DNA of 44,153 bases from Kutzneria sp. 744 (GTDB lineage Bacteria; Actinomycetota; Actinomycetes; Mycobacteriales; Pseudonocardiaceae). The notes beneath the pieces are model-generated. The model was not told the DNA's origin. It did no database searches and worked only from the letters and a program-made list of their open reading frames with translations. The stretch covers positions 406,241 through 450,393 of the forward strand of contig NZ_KK037166.1 in NCBI RefSeq assembly GCF_000568255.1, in the 5' to 3' direction. The translations under genes and the position numbers were made by a program. Shown one piece after another: positions 1 through 8,485 of the stretch. The stretch's first letter is position 1, and each line of letters starts with the position of its first letter.

Positions 1-10
1 GGTCCCCGCC

Positions 11-1556
11 ATGCCTCCTGTTCCGCTCAGCCGCCGCACTCTGCTCGCCGCCGCCGGCACGGCGACGGCCTTCAGCCTGCTCCGGTTCGCCCCCCGAGGC
101 CGGCGCCACCACCGGCCCCAGCAGCTACTCTCCGACCTGGTCCTCGGTCGACCAACACCCGCCGGCTCCGACCTGGTTCCAGGACGCCAAGTTCGGCATC
201 TACTACCACTGGGGCGTGTTCAGCGTCCCGGCCTACGGCAACGAGTGGTACCCGCGCCGGATGTACATCTCCGGCGACTCCTGCAACGCCCACCACGTCG
301 CCACCTACGGCAGCCCGACGGCCTGGCCCTACCACAACTTCATCAACGGAGCCAACGACAAGTCGGGCCACTACACGCAGTTCGCGCCCAAGCTCGTCTC
401 CGCCGGCGGCAAGTTCGACCCGGTGGCGTGGGCCCAGCTGTTCAAGGCGGCCGGGGCCCGGTTCGCCGGACCGGTGGCCGAACACCACGACGGATTCTCC
501 ATGTGGAACAGCAAGGCCAACGAGTGGAACTCGGTGGCCAGGGGCCCGAAGCTGGACCTGGTCGGGCTGCACGGGCAGGCGATTCGCGGGCAGGGCCTGA
601 AATTCCTGTGCGCCCTGCACCACGCCTACCACTTCAACGGCTACTACGACCACGTGCCCGCGCAGTCCACGACCACGCTCAAGAAGCTGTACGGGCAGCT
701 CGGCTCGACCGCGGAGAACCAGCTCTGGTACGACAAGCTCCGCGAAGTTGTCGACGGCTACGAGCCCGACCTGATCTACCAGGACTTCGACCTGAGCAAG
801 GTCCAGGAGTCACAGCGGCTGAACTTCCTTTCGTACTACTACAACAAGGCCGTGGCCTGGAACAAGGACGTGGTCGCCACCTACAAGGACGGCTTGGACA
901 ACAGGGGCGAGGTCTACGACTACGAGCGCGGCGGCCCGGCCGGGCTGCTCTCGCCGTACTGGGAGACCGACGACAGCATCTCCAGCTCCAGCTGGTGCTA
1001 CACCAACGGCATCGGCTACTACTCGGCCAAGGCCATCCTGCACTCGATCATCGACCGGGTCAGCAAGGGCGGCACCACGCTGCTGAACATCGCGCCGATG
1101 GCCGACGGCACCATCCCGGCCGGACAGCAGAGCATCCTGCTCACCATCGGCGACTACCTCGGCCGGTTCGGCGAGTCCGTCTACGGCACCCGGGCCTGGT
1201 CCTCGTTCGGCGAGGGCCCGACCAAGATGGGCGGCGGCTCGTTCACCGGCCCGAAACCCGGCACGCCGCGGGACATCAGGTTCACCCGCAGCCCGGACAA
1301 CAAGGTGCTGTACGCCACCGCGCTGGGCTGGCAGGGCGCGACCACGACCATCAGCACACTCACGTCCAGCCGCCTCAACCTCAACACGCTGGTCTCGGCG
1401 CAGCTGCTGAACAATGTCACCGGCAGCTACATCTCACTGCCCAGGCCGACGCAGGACGGCGCGGGAATGCACATCAGGATGCCGTCCGCGACCGCGCCGT
1501 TCAGCGCCCTGGCCTACGTCGTGAAGCTCACCTTCTCCGGCCCGATCCCGGGTTGA
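11..1556 (+). CDS. Secreted GH29 alpha-L-fucosidase, frameshifted near its N-terminus
   Basis: Family GH29 enzymes release terminal alpha-L-fucose from glycans by a retaining mechanism. The start at 11 opens a Tat-type signal (SRRTLLAAAG) in one frame. The catalytic domain (WFQDAKFGIYYHWG, then EHHDGFSMW) lies in another frame from about position 93 onward. The switch falls in a run of six C at 90-95; removing one C joins signal and enzyme into about 514 residues, a normal GH29 length. The likely nucleophile is the Asp of the YQDFD motif (codon 783-785). The C-terminal part from about 1200 looks like the usual beta-sandwich. The next hydrolase gene follows after 38 bp. Either a sequencing error or a real mutation that blocks export; the mature domain itself is undamaged. 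Anything upstream of position 1 is unseen. Confidence 0.85.
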
Positions 1557-1594
1557 TCCGCCGCCACCCATCACACCGTTCGGAGACGCCCCAG

Positions 1595-3742
1595 ATGAAT
1601 GCACGACCACCGCTGCGGATCGCCCTTCCGGTGACCGCATTGCTCGTCGCCGGCGTCGCGTGGACCGGCGGCACCGCCAGCGCGCAGACGCCGCCGTCCG
1701 CGATCGCCGCCTCCGGGATCACCGCGACCGTCGCCGCCGACGGCAGCTACCAGATCCACACCACCCAGCCCGCCGCCTGGACGTTCACCGGCAGCGTCGG
1801 CCACCCGGTCACCAGCCAGAGCAGCGCCTCCGGCAGCGACGCCGTCGGGGCGTACCAGGAGGTGGACTTCGCCTACACCGACAGCGTGCGCCGCACGGCG
1901 AGCATCCGCGTCTACCAGAACACGCCGGTGGTGCTGTTCAGCTCGACCAACCAGTCCTCGACCGCGAACACCGGCACCGCGTTCCCGACACTGAACGCGC
2001 CGGCGCTGTCCTACCACGAGTCCTTCCAGGACGCGGCCTGGGCGCCGTACCAGTTCAACGGCTCGGTGGCCCACGACAGCCCGCTGCTGACCTTCGACGC
2101 CCAGAACCACGGCTACCTGGTCTCCGCGGCCGACAACTTCGCGGTCGCCAACCTGACCCGCAGCGGCGGCAACACCCTGTCCGCCGGCATCGTGTCCGGC
2201 GTGTCGACGCTGCCGGCCAACTTCACCCACCGCACGGTGTTGACCCTCGGCGACGGCATCAACGACACCTACACCAAGTGGGGCTCGGCCCTGATGGCGC
2301 TGGGCGGCAAGCATCCGGTTCCCAACGACGCCAACGCCACGCTGAACAAGCTCGGCTACTGGACCGACAACGGCGCCACCTACTACTACAAGTACGACAC
2401 GTCCAAGGGCTATGCCGGCACACTGGCCGCCGTGACCAAGGACTTCGCCGCCCGCGGCGTGCCGGTCGGTTATCTGCAGCTGGACAGCTGGTGGTACCCG
2501 AAGGGTTCGTCGAACAGCTGGCAGGGCAACGGAACCAACCGCGGCGGCGAGTACACCTACCGCGCGGCCTCGGACCTGTTCCCCAACGGGCTCAGCGCGT
2601 TCCAGAAGCAGGTCGGCCTGCCGCTGATCACCCACGCCCGCTGGATCGACCCGTCCAGCCCCTACCGCGGGCAGTACTCGATGTCCGGCGACGTGATCAC
2701 CGATCCTGACTTCTGGAACAGCACGATGAGCTACCTGTCCGGCTCCGGCGTCGTGACCTACGAGCAGGACTGGCTGTCCGCCGACGCCCAGCCGCACTAC
2801 AACCTCAACGACCCCAACGCCTTCCTGGGCAACATGGCGCACTCGGCCGCCGCCGACGGCGTCACCCTCCAGTACTGCATGGCCCTGCCGTGGAGCGAGC
2901 TCCAGGGCACGCAGTACCAGAACCTGCAGACCACCCGGGTGAGCCTGGACCGCTTCGACCGCAGCAAGTGGGACACGTTCCTGTTCGACTCGCGGATGGC
3001 CAGCGCGCTCGGCGAATGGCCGTGGAGCGACGTGTTCATGAGCACCGAGACCAACAACCTCGTGCTGTCCACGCTGTCCGGCGGCATGGTCGGCGTGGGC
3101 GACGCGATCGGCAAGGAGAGCACCGCGAACCTGGCTCAGTCCGTGCGCGCGGACGGTGTGATCGTCAAGCCGGACGCCTCGCTGGTGCCGCTGGACTCCG
3201 TCTACCCGGCGGTCGCCCAGAACTCCAGTGCCCCCATGGTGGCCGGCGCCTACACCGACCACAACGGACTGCGTGACGGGTACGTCTTCGCGTACGCCCG
3301 CAACAACGGCTCCCAGTCGATCAGCTTCACGCCGAACAGCCTCGGTGTGGGCGGCACCGCCTACGTGTACGACTACTTCACCGGGGCCGGCAAGCTCGTG
3401 CCGGCGGGCGGCTCGTTCATCGACACCGTCAGCTCCGGCTCGTACTACGTGGTCGCGCCGGTCGGCCAGTCCGGCATCGCGCTCCTCGGCGACGCCGGCA
3501 AGTTCGCGTCGCTGGGCAGCAAGCGGATAGCCCAGCTGTCCGACAACGGCGCTGTGCACGCCACCGTGACGTTCGCGGCCAACGAGAAGTCGGTGACACT
3601 GCACGGGTACGCCCCGTCGACTCCGAAGGCGACGGCGACCGACGGCGCCGTTGGCTCGGTGTCGTACAACTCGACCACGCACCTGTTCACCGTCAGCGTC
3701 ACACCCGGCGGCGACCACAACGCGGTCATCGCCCTGTCGTGA
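1595..3742 (+). CDS. Secreted TIM-barrel glycoside hydrolase of unassigned family
   Basis: A 715-residue protein with a Sec signal peptide (hydrophobic stretch ALPVTALLVAGVAW, then ASAQ). A GGAG Shine-Dalgarno lies 9 nt before the ATG. It has an N-terminal beta-rich domain (about 35-230), then a barrel-like region with YLQLDSWWYPKG (Asp297) and TYEQDWLS (Asp392), and a C-terminal beta domain (about 560-715). An Asp at a strand end preceded by aromatic residues recalls the nucleophile strand of clan GH-D enzymes (GH27, GH31, GH36), but no family signature is complete, so alpha-galactosidase-like activity is only inferred. It lies 38 bp after the fucosidase, probably cotranscribed. Some frames let the fucosidase signal read straight into this gene; that 1243-codon reading is accidental because it skips the GH29 domain. 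Confidence 0.7.
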   Translation: MNARPPLRIALPVTALLVAGVAWTGGTASAQTPPSAIAASGITATVAADGSYQIHTTQPAAWTFTGSVGHPVTSQSSASGSDAVGAYQEVDFAYTDSVRRTASIRVYQNTPVVLFSSTNQSSTANTGTAFPTLNAPALSYHESFQDAAWAPYQFNGSVAHDSPLLTFDAQNHGYLVSAADNFAVANLTRSGGNTLSAGIVSGVSTLPANFTHRTVLTLGDGINDTYTKWGSALMALGGKHPVPNDANATLNKLGYWTDNGATYYYKYDTSKGYAGTLAAVTKDFAARGVPVGYLQLDSWWYPKGSSNSWQGNGTNRGGEYTYRAASDLFPNGLSAFQKQVGLPLITHARWIDPSSPYRGQYSMSGDVITDPDFWNSTMSYLSGSGVVTYEQDWLSADAQPHYNLNDPNAFLGNMAHSAAADGVTLQYCMALPWSELQGTQYQNLQTTRVSLDRFDRSKWDTFLFDSRMASALGEWPWSDVFMSTETNNLVLSTLSGGMVGVGDAIGKESTANLAQSVRADGVIVKPDASLVPLDSVYPAVAQNSSAPMVAGAYTDHNGLRDGYVFAYARNNGSQSISFTPNSLGVGGTAYVYDYFTGAGKLVPAGGSFIDTVSSGSYYVVAPVGQSGIALLGDAGKFASLGSKRIAQLSDNGAVHATVTFAANEKSVTLHGYAPSTPKATATDGAVGSVSYNSTTHLFTVSVTPGGDHNAVIALS

Positions 3743-3764
3743 CCCGTCGGCACGGCTGACAGCC

Positions 3765-3797
3765 GGGCCGGGGATCTGGCTGCGGGATCCCTGGCCC
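3765..3797. terminator. Hairpin terminator between convergent genes
   Basis: The arms 3765-3776 (GGGCCGGGGATC) and 3786-3797 (GATCCCTGGCCC) pair over 12 positions with one G-U pair, around a 9-nt loop. It sits 22 bp after the hydrolase stop and before the end of the opposing operon, where a bidirectional terminator is expected. There is no T tract, as is common in actinomycetes. Confidence 0.65.
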
Positions 3798-3804
3798 CGG
3801 CCTC

Positions 3805-3905
3805 ACCACCGCGCCGCGGCAGCTTGACCACCAGCTCGTCAGCGGCCTCGCCACCCGAGTAGGCCTCGAAGACGAACGGGACGCCGTCGACTTCCGGCGT
3901 TCGGT
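3805..3905 (-). other. Possible protein-coding remnant
   Basis: On the minus strand this stretch reads TPEVDGVPFVFEAYSGG and then EAADELVVKLPRRG. This has the amino-acid balance of a real beta-rich protein and not of a GC-rich shadow frame. There is no start codon, ribosome site or family match that I recognise. It follows the last gene of the leftward operon. It may be the tail of a decayed gene or chance. Confidence 0.2.
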
Positions 3906-3914
3906 CAGCGCGGC

Positions 3915-4325
3915 TCAGTCGGCGCGTCCGGACGGAACCTGAGGAGCGCGCCGGCAGGTGGCCAGCGACACCACCGCCAGCGCGGTGTTCACCGCCGAGA
4001 TGGCCGTGGTGAACTTCGCGGCCTTGGCCGGGAGCTCGCACCGCCACCCGGCATACGCCGCCGCCGCGGTGTCGGAGGCGTGAATCAACACGGCCTGGGA
4101 CAGGACTCGACGGGCGGACGCGTCACCCGCGCGCAACGTCAGCAGATCGAGCCCCAGCACGATCGTCCGCACCCCGAACATCCGCGCCGGATCGACGAAC
4201 CGCTTGTCCTCCCCCAGCTCGCCCCCGAGCTGCGCGGCCATCCGCCGGGCCGCGAACAGCCCCACCACGCCGTTGAAGATCCGGATGCCCGCCAGCGCGG
4301 TCCGCGTCAGATCACCAGTGTTCAT
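3915..4325 (-). CDS. Small membrane protein, DUF4267-like
   Basis: A 136-residue protein starting MNTGDLTR. It has three or four hydrophobic helices (around IRIFNGVVGLFAARR, VRTIVLGLDLLTL, ISAVNTALAVVSLA) separated by short charged loops. Length and helix pattern match the DUF4267 type of membrane protein, whose function is unknown. It starts 11 nt after the preceding small gene, with a GGTGGGG ribosome site, and is the last gene of the leftward sugar operon. Nothing in it shows a catalytic role. The gene is clearly coding; the family name is tentative. Confidence 0.65.
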   Translation of the reverse strand: MNTGDLTRTALAGIRIFNGVVGLFAARRMAAQLGGELGEDKRFVDPARMFGVRTIVLGLDLLTLRAGDASARRVLSQAVLIHASDTAAAAYAGWRCELPAKAAKFTTAISAVNTALAVVSLATCRRAPQVPSGRAD

Positions 4326-4336
4326 CTGCCCCACCG

Positions 4337-4591
4337 TCAGTTCTCGTCCGTCCGGCTCTCGCCGCTCGCATGTGCAGCCTTGCTCATCTCCGGTCCGTCC
4401 GCCCGGTCCACGAGGTCCAGGATCCAGGCGCTCCACGCCCCGTCGGCTCGCCGGTCGGGCAGTGCGAGGACCAAGGAGACCGTCATGACCAGGCCGGTGG
4501 CGAAGAAGGTGCGTACCCGCAACGCGTCGGCGCCCGTCAACCGGGCGACCGACCGTTGCAGGCCAGGACCGTCCGCTGTGGCCTGTCGCAC
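4337..4591 (-). CDS. Hypothetical 84-residue protein with one membrane helix
   Basis: Starts at a GTG whose first base directly follows the TGA of the upstream GH93-like gene, so it is probably translationally coupled. The protein has a basic N-terminus, one hydrophobic segment (TFFATGLVMTVSLVLALP, about residues 28-45) and an acidic tail. I do not recognise a family. Reasons to believe it: tight packing between two same-strand genes, 11-nt spacing to the next gene, and a plausible single-pass topology. Reasons for doubt: no clear ribosome site of its own and short length. Confidence 0.45.
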   Translation of the reverse strand: MRQATADGPGLQRSVARLTGADALRVRTFFATGLVMTVSLVLALPDRRADGAWSAWILDLVDRADGPEMSKAAHASGESRTDEN

Positions 4592-6340
4592 TCAGTTGTT
4601 GACGCGGCGGACCGTCCAGTACTGGTCCGGTGTGTCGATCTCCGACCACGACAGGGCCTTGGCCAGATCGGTCGGAACGCCCTGGGCGATCGTCACGAAC
4701 CGTCCGGTGCCGACGTTCTTGATCAGGTACCGGTCGCCGTGCGGCACCAGCGTCCAGACCTGGTTGTCGTCCCCGACGGCCGCTTGCGTGATGCCGCCCT
4801 CGTCGGTCAGCGCCAGCCCGGACTGGGCGTTGACGATCCGGTAGCCGCCGGTCGCCGCGACGAAGTGCCACAGGTGCCACGGCTGGTTCGCGTACCACCA
4901 CTGGTCGGCCTGCGTGCCGGCCGCGGTCGAGCCGCCCGGGATCTCCAGGTACTTGCCGAAGTCGTTCTGGAGGGTGAAGTCGCCGTTGGTGAGATCGGGC
5001 AGCGCGGTCTGGGCGAGCGTCCAGCGCGAGGTGTCGCCGGTGCGGCGGTTGGTGAACGTGTAGGAGCCGTCGGTCTGCTGGACGATCGACCACTCCTGGG
5101 TGTCCTTCAGCGTGAAGTAGCCGTCGGCCCGCCGGGTGATCGGCGAGGTCATGGTGACGCGGCCGTTGCCGAGGGTGTAGGTGGCGCCGGAGGAGATGCC
5201 CGGCGCGATGTGGTCGAACGCGTACTGCACCTGGTTGAGGTAGTTGCTGTCGTGGTAGCCGCCGGTCAGCGTCATCACGGTGTTGCCGTCGGGCATGAGC
5301 ATCAGCGACCGGCTGTAGCCGCCGGGCGCGTTGGACGCCTGCGAGCGCCAGGCGGTCGGGTCGCCGCCGGCGGTGTTGATCGACAGCACGGTCTGGCCGC
5401 CGGTGGTGACGACGATCGTCCCGTCGGGACCGCCGCTGGGCGTCCAGACGACGTACGGCTGGCAGCACGGCTTCGTGCCGTCGTTGAGCACGATCTGGTG
5501 GTCGTCGGCGGCGGCGAACTTCTCCGGGTCGGTGGCGATCCGGTAGTACGCCGGGCAGCTGCCGGCCGGGGCGCCGCAGTACTCGTAGGTCATGATCCAG
5601 CGGCCGCCGCCGATCGGGGCGACGGTGGCCATGCCGGGCCGGGCCGACTGGGCCGCGTAGGCGACGTCGTCCACGACCGCCCGCCAGCGCACGCCGTCGG
5701 TGCTGGTCTGGTGGACCAGCTTCTGCGAGTGCACGGAGTTCTGGCGCTGGTCGGAGTAGTACACGATCAGCTTGCCGTTGTTCATCAGCAGGAACGGCTC
5801 CCAGATCGGCGTGTTCGGGTCGTTCACCCACGCCGGGCCGCCCTTGGCCACCGAGCTCAGCAGCCGCCACGACCTGCCGTGGTCGGTGCTGGCGTACAGC
5901 AGGATCTCGGTCGACGACCGGTCGGCCGGCACCGACAGCCCCGCCTCCAGCAGCGTGCCGGCCGGCAGGCCGCCCAGCCGCGCCGGCAGCTCGTAGATCT
6001 GCGGGTTCCACCGCATCCCGAAGCCGTTCACGGTGTCGGTGACGCGCGACAGGTACGACCAGCTGTGGCCGCCGTCGGTGCTCTGGTACACCGGGAAGTA
6101 CGGCGTCGAGTTCGTGTAGACCTCGAACGTGCTCAGCATCGTTCCGTTGGCGGAACCGCTGTGCTGCAAGGTGACCGCCCGGGCGTACATGACGCCCGGA
6201 TTGACGTAGCCGGCGCTCGCGGTCGGGGTGAACACGGTCTGCACGCCGCTGGTCTGGGCCTCGGCTGGCGCGCAGACGCCGAGCGCCAGGGCGGCGGCGA
6301 CCATCAGCGCCACCCGGGCGACTGTCTTGGCAGGGAACAT
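4592..6340 (-). CDS. Secreted GH93-like sialidase-fold glycosidase with C-terminal ricin-type domain
   Basis: Starts at 6340 (MFPAKTVAR), with AGAGAGG about 6 nt upstream; a start 15 codons earlier overlaps the stop of the GH42 gene and is less likely. The protein is 582 residues: signal peptide ending near PAEAQ, a six-bladed propeller region with Asp boxes (STDGGHSW, STDHGRSW), and a beta-trefoil-like tail (about 440-582) with repeated W/Q motifs such as NDFGKYLEI and DNQVWTL, typical of carbohydrate-binding ricin folds. The stretch WEPFLLMNNGKL..YYSDQR..SQKL.HQTS resembles GH93 exo-1,5-alpha-L-arabinanases more than true GH33 sialidases; I see no sialidase RIP motif. With the adjacent beta-galactosidase this suits arabinogalactan or arabinan. 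Family assignment is from memory of motifs. Confidence 0.68.
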   Translation of the reverse strand: MFPAKTVARVALMVAAALALGVCAPAEAQTSGVQTVFTPTASAGYVNPGVMYARAVTLQHSGSANGTMLSTFEVYTNSTPYFPVYQSTDGGHSWSYLSRVTDTVNGFGMRWNPQIYELPARLGGLPAGTLLEAGLSVPADRSSTEILLYASTDHGRSWRLLSSVAKGGPAWVNDPNTPIWEPFLLMNNGKLIVYYSDQRQNSVHSQKLVHQTSTDGVRWRAVVDDVAYAAQSARPGMATVAPIGGGRWIMTYEYCGAPAGSCPAYYRIATDPEKFAAADDHQIVLNDGTKPCCQPYVVWTPSGGPDGTIVVTTGGQTVLSINTAGGDPTAWRSQASNAPGGYSRSLMLMPDGNTVMTLTGGYHDSNYLNQVQYAFDHIAPGISSGATYTLGNGRVTMTSPITRRADGYFTLKDTQEWSIVQQTDGSYTFTNRRTGDTSRWTLAQTALPDLTNGDFTLQNDFGKYLEIPGGSTAAGTQADQWWYANQPWHLWHFVAATGGYRIVNAQSGLALTDEGGITQAAVGDDNQVWTLVPHGDRYLIKNVGTGRFVTIAQGVPTDLAKALSWSEIDTPDQYWTVRRVNN

Positions 6341-6350
6341 CGTTGCCTCT

Positions 6351-8462
6351 CTACTCCTGTGTAGGGGCCGCGCCGACGAGAACACGAACGTCCCACGCGC
6401 CGAGGCGTAATGCCTGGCCGGTGCGGAAAACGGCGCCGTCGAAGGCGTCCGACAGGTCCACGGGCGCGGAGACGCTGGTGGGCTCCCAGCTCCAGTTGTG
6501 CACCACGTGGACGCGCCGGCCGTCCGGGGAGGTCCCCGTCGTCACCGTGACGGATTCGGGCGGGGTGGGCCAGCCGCTGCGGGGCAGCGGCGCCAGCCAG
6601 GCCGCGAGGGCGCGGGCCAGTTGGCGGTCGGGCACGGTGCCGACGTAGGTGACCCGGCCGGCGCCGTGCCGCCGGGTCGTGACGGCCGGCCAGCGGCCGA
6701 AGTGCGGGTGGTCGTACTCGACCAGGGTCTGGGCGTCGGTGGCGGTCAGGCCGTCGATCCACCGCGTCGCCGTCGCCCCCGCCGGCACGTCCAGCGCCCC
6801 GCCGTCGGCGGCGCGGACCGGGACGTCCTGCCGTAGGTTGCTGAACTCGTCGTAGCTGACGCCGGCCGCGTCGACGAGTCGGGCCGGCGCGGGCTCGCGG
6901 CGCGCTCGCGCCTCGTGGTCGGCGTACGCGGTGCGCACGCCGAGAACGAGGTGACCGCCGGCCTGCGCGTAGGCGGCGAGCCAGTCGATGGTGGCGTCGT
7001 CGACGACGTACAGCGCCGGCACGACCAGGACCGGGCGCTGCCGCGACGCTTCCTCGGGCGGCAGGTCGTGCAGCTGGCGGGCGTGCACGATGCGGACCTG
7101 ACGCCGGGCGTCGAACGCGCCGCGGTAGAACGGGTCGAAGATCCGGTGGTACGCGGCATAGTCGGGCTCACCGTCCGCAGTGGACAGTGGCGGATACTTC
7201 TGCATCAGCCACTTGCTCGCCGTCGAGTAGACCATCGTGATGTCGGCGTCCGGCTCAAGGCCGGCTACCAGCGACCCGGCCGCCTCGAACTCGGCCCCCA
7301 GCCGCGCCAGCTCGGCGTACGTGCGGCCGGGCTGCCCGCTGTGCGGGAGGATCCCGCCCCAGTAGGTCTCAGCGCCGAAGTGCAGCGTCTGCCACTGCCA
7401 GTACTCGATCATCCGCGCGCCCCGGCCGACCAGTGCCCACGCGGCCTGCCGCCACTGGCCGTCGAAGGCCGGCCGGTTGTCCCACGCGAAGCCGATGCCG
7501 CCGGCATTGGTCTCGGTGACCAGGAACGGCGCCTGGAGCGAGGAGAACATCTGGTCGGCCGTCTCGTACAGCGCCCACACCCCGGTGGTCTTCCACTTCT
7601 GCTCGTGGTCGTCCGGGGTGGGGTCGGGCAGCGCGAGGCCGTCCTGCATGTCGTAGTACGGGTTGCCGGCGGCGATGTCCAGACTGTCGGTCATCTGGTC
7701 GTCCTCGACGGCCTGCCGCGTGTAGGAGATGCACGTGGTGACGAACTGCTCGGGCCGCGCGTACTCCCGGACGATCTCGGCCTGCCAGGCGATGAACTCA
7801 TTGACCTGCCTGGCCTGGAACGCCCGCCAGGCCACGTCGTACTGCGGCTGGGCGTTGCCGTCCGGCGTCCACAGATCGGCCCACGTGGACAGCCGGTGCG
7901 ACCAGTAGACCAGACCCCACTCCCGGTTCAGCGTCTCCACATCGCCATACGTGGCGCGCAGGTGGTCCACGAAGCGCTGGAACACGCCGTGGTTGTGCAG
8001 CAGTTCCAGGCCCGGCTCGTTGTCCACCTGGAACCCGATCACCGCCGGGTGCCCGGCGTAGCGGCCGACGATCCGCCGGATGACCCGCTCGGCGTGGAAG
8101 CGGAACGCGGGATGGGTGAAGTCCACCTCCTGGCGCGCGCCCCAGCCGATGCGCCTGCCGGTGGCCCGCTCGCCCGCGATCTCCGGGTACTGGCGGGCCA
8201 GCCACGGCGGCACGGCGTAGGTCGGCGTGCCCAGCACGACCGCCAGCCCGCGCTCGTGCGCCCCGTCCAGCACCGGCTGGAGCCAGTCCAGGTCGAACCG
8301 GCCGTTCTCCGGCTCCCACGTCGACCAGACCGACTCGCCGACCCGGATCACGGTGAACCGCGCCTCGACCATCAGGTCCAGGTCGGTCTTGATCCGGTCG
8401 GTCGGCTGGTACTCGTGGTAGTACGCGGCGCCGAACAGCACGCGGGCGGGCAGAACCGCCAT
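6351..8462 (-). CDS. GH42 beta-galactosidase
   Basis: A 703-residue cytoplasmic enzyme (no signal peptide) that hydrolyses terminal beta-galactosides brought in by the importer encoded just upstream. The start at 8462 (MAVLPARVLFGAAYY) has a GGGAGG site 7 nt before it; the open frame extends further but only through antisense sequence. The N-terminal barrel carries the acid/base Glu149 (VDNEPG) and the nucleophile Glu317 (LVTETNAGG), both at the spacing known for GH42. A trimerisation-type domain follows from about residue 400 and a short beta domain ends the chain. The 5-prime neighbour is 23 bp away and the GH93-like gene follows after 10 bp, so the operon is tight. Confidence 0.93.
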   Translation of the reverse strand: MAVLPARVLFGAAYYHEYQPTDRIKTDLDLMVEARFTVIRVGESVWSTWEPENGRFDLDWLQPVLDGAHERGLAVVLGTPTYAVPPWLARQYPEIAGERATGRRIGWGARQEVDFTHPAFRFHAERVIRRIVGRYAGHPAVIGFQVDNEPGLELLHNHGVFQRFVDHLRATYGDVETLNREWGLVYWSHRLSTWADLWTPDGNAQPQYDVAWRAFQARQVNEFIAWQAEIVREYARPEQFVTTCISYTRQAVEDDQMTDSLDIAAGNPYYDMQDGLALPDPTPDDHEQKWKTTGVWALYETADQMFSSLQAPFLVTETNAGGIGFAWDNRPAFDGQWRQAAWALVGRGARMIEYWQWQTLHFGAETYWGGILPHSGQPGRTYAELARLGAEFEAAGSLVAGLEPDADITMVYSTASKWLMQKYPPLSTADGEPDYAAYHRIFDPFYRGAFDARRQVRIVHARQLHDLPPEEASRQRPVLVVPALYVVDDATIDWLAAYAQAGGHLVLGVRTAYADHEARARREPAPARLVDAAGVSYDEFSNLRQDVPVRAADGGALDVPAGATATRWIDGLTATDAQTLVEYDHPHFGRWPAVTTRRHGAGRVTYVGTVPDRQLARALAAWLAPLPRSGWPTPPESVTVTTGTSPDGRRVHVVHNWSWEPTSVSAPVDLSDAFDGAVFRTGQALRLGAWDVRVLVGAAPTQE

Positions 8463-8485
8463 GGACGAACCTCCCAGTGGACGGG

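Noticed and set aside
1571-3718. Long open frame antisense to the unassigned hydrolase
   Set aside because: Composition is that of a reversed GC-rich gene (runs of Val, Gly, Arg, Ala) with no domain or ribosome site; the plus-strand gene is convincing.
11-3742. One continuous 1243-codon reading from the fucosidase signal into the next hydrolase
   Set aside because: It bypasses the GH29 domain, which lies in another frame, and the downstream part has its own ribosome site and signal peptide. The continuity is a high-GC accident.
4592-6340. Exo-alpha-sialidase (GH33)
   Set aside because: Asp boxes alone are not diagnostic. I do not see the RIP motif, and the middle motifs look GH93-like.
4370-6364. 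664-codon plus-strand frame opposite the GH93-like gene
   Set aside because: Low-complexity Arg/Val/Gly sequence; a shadow of the minus-strand enzyme.
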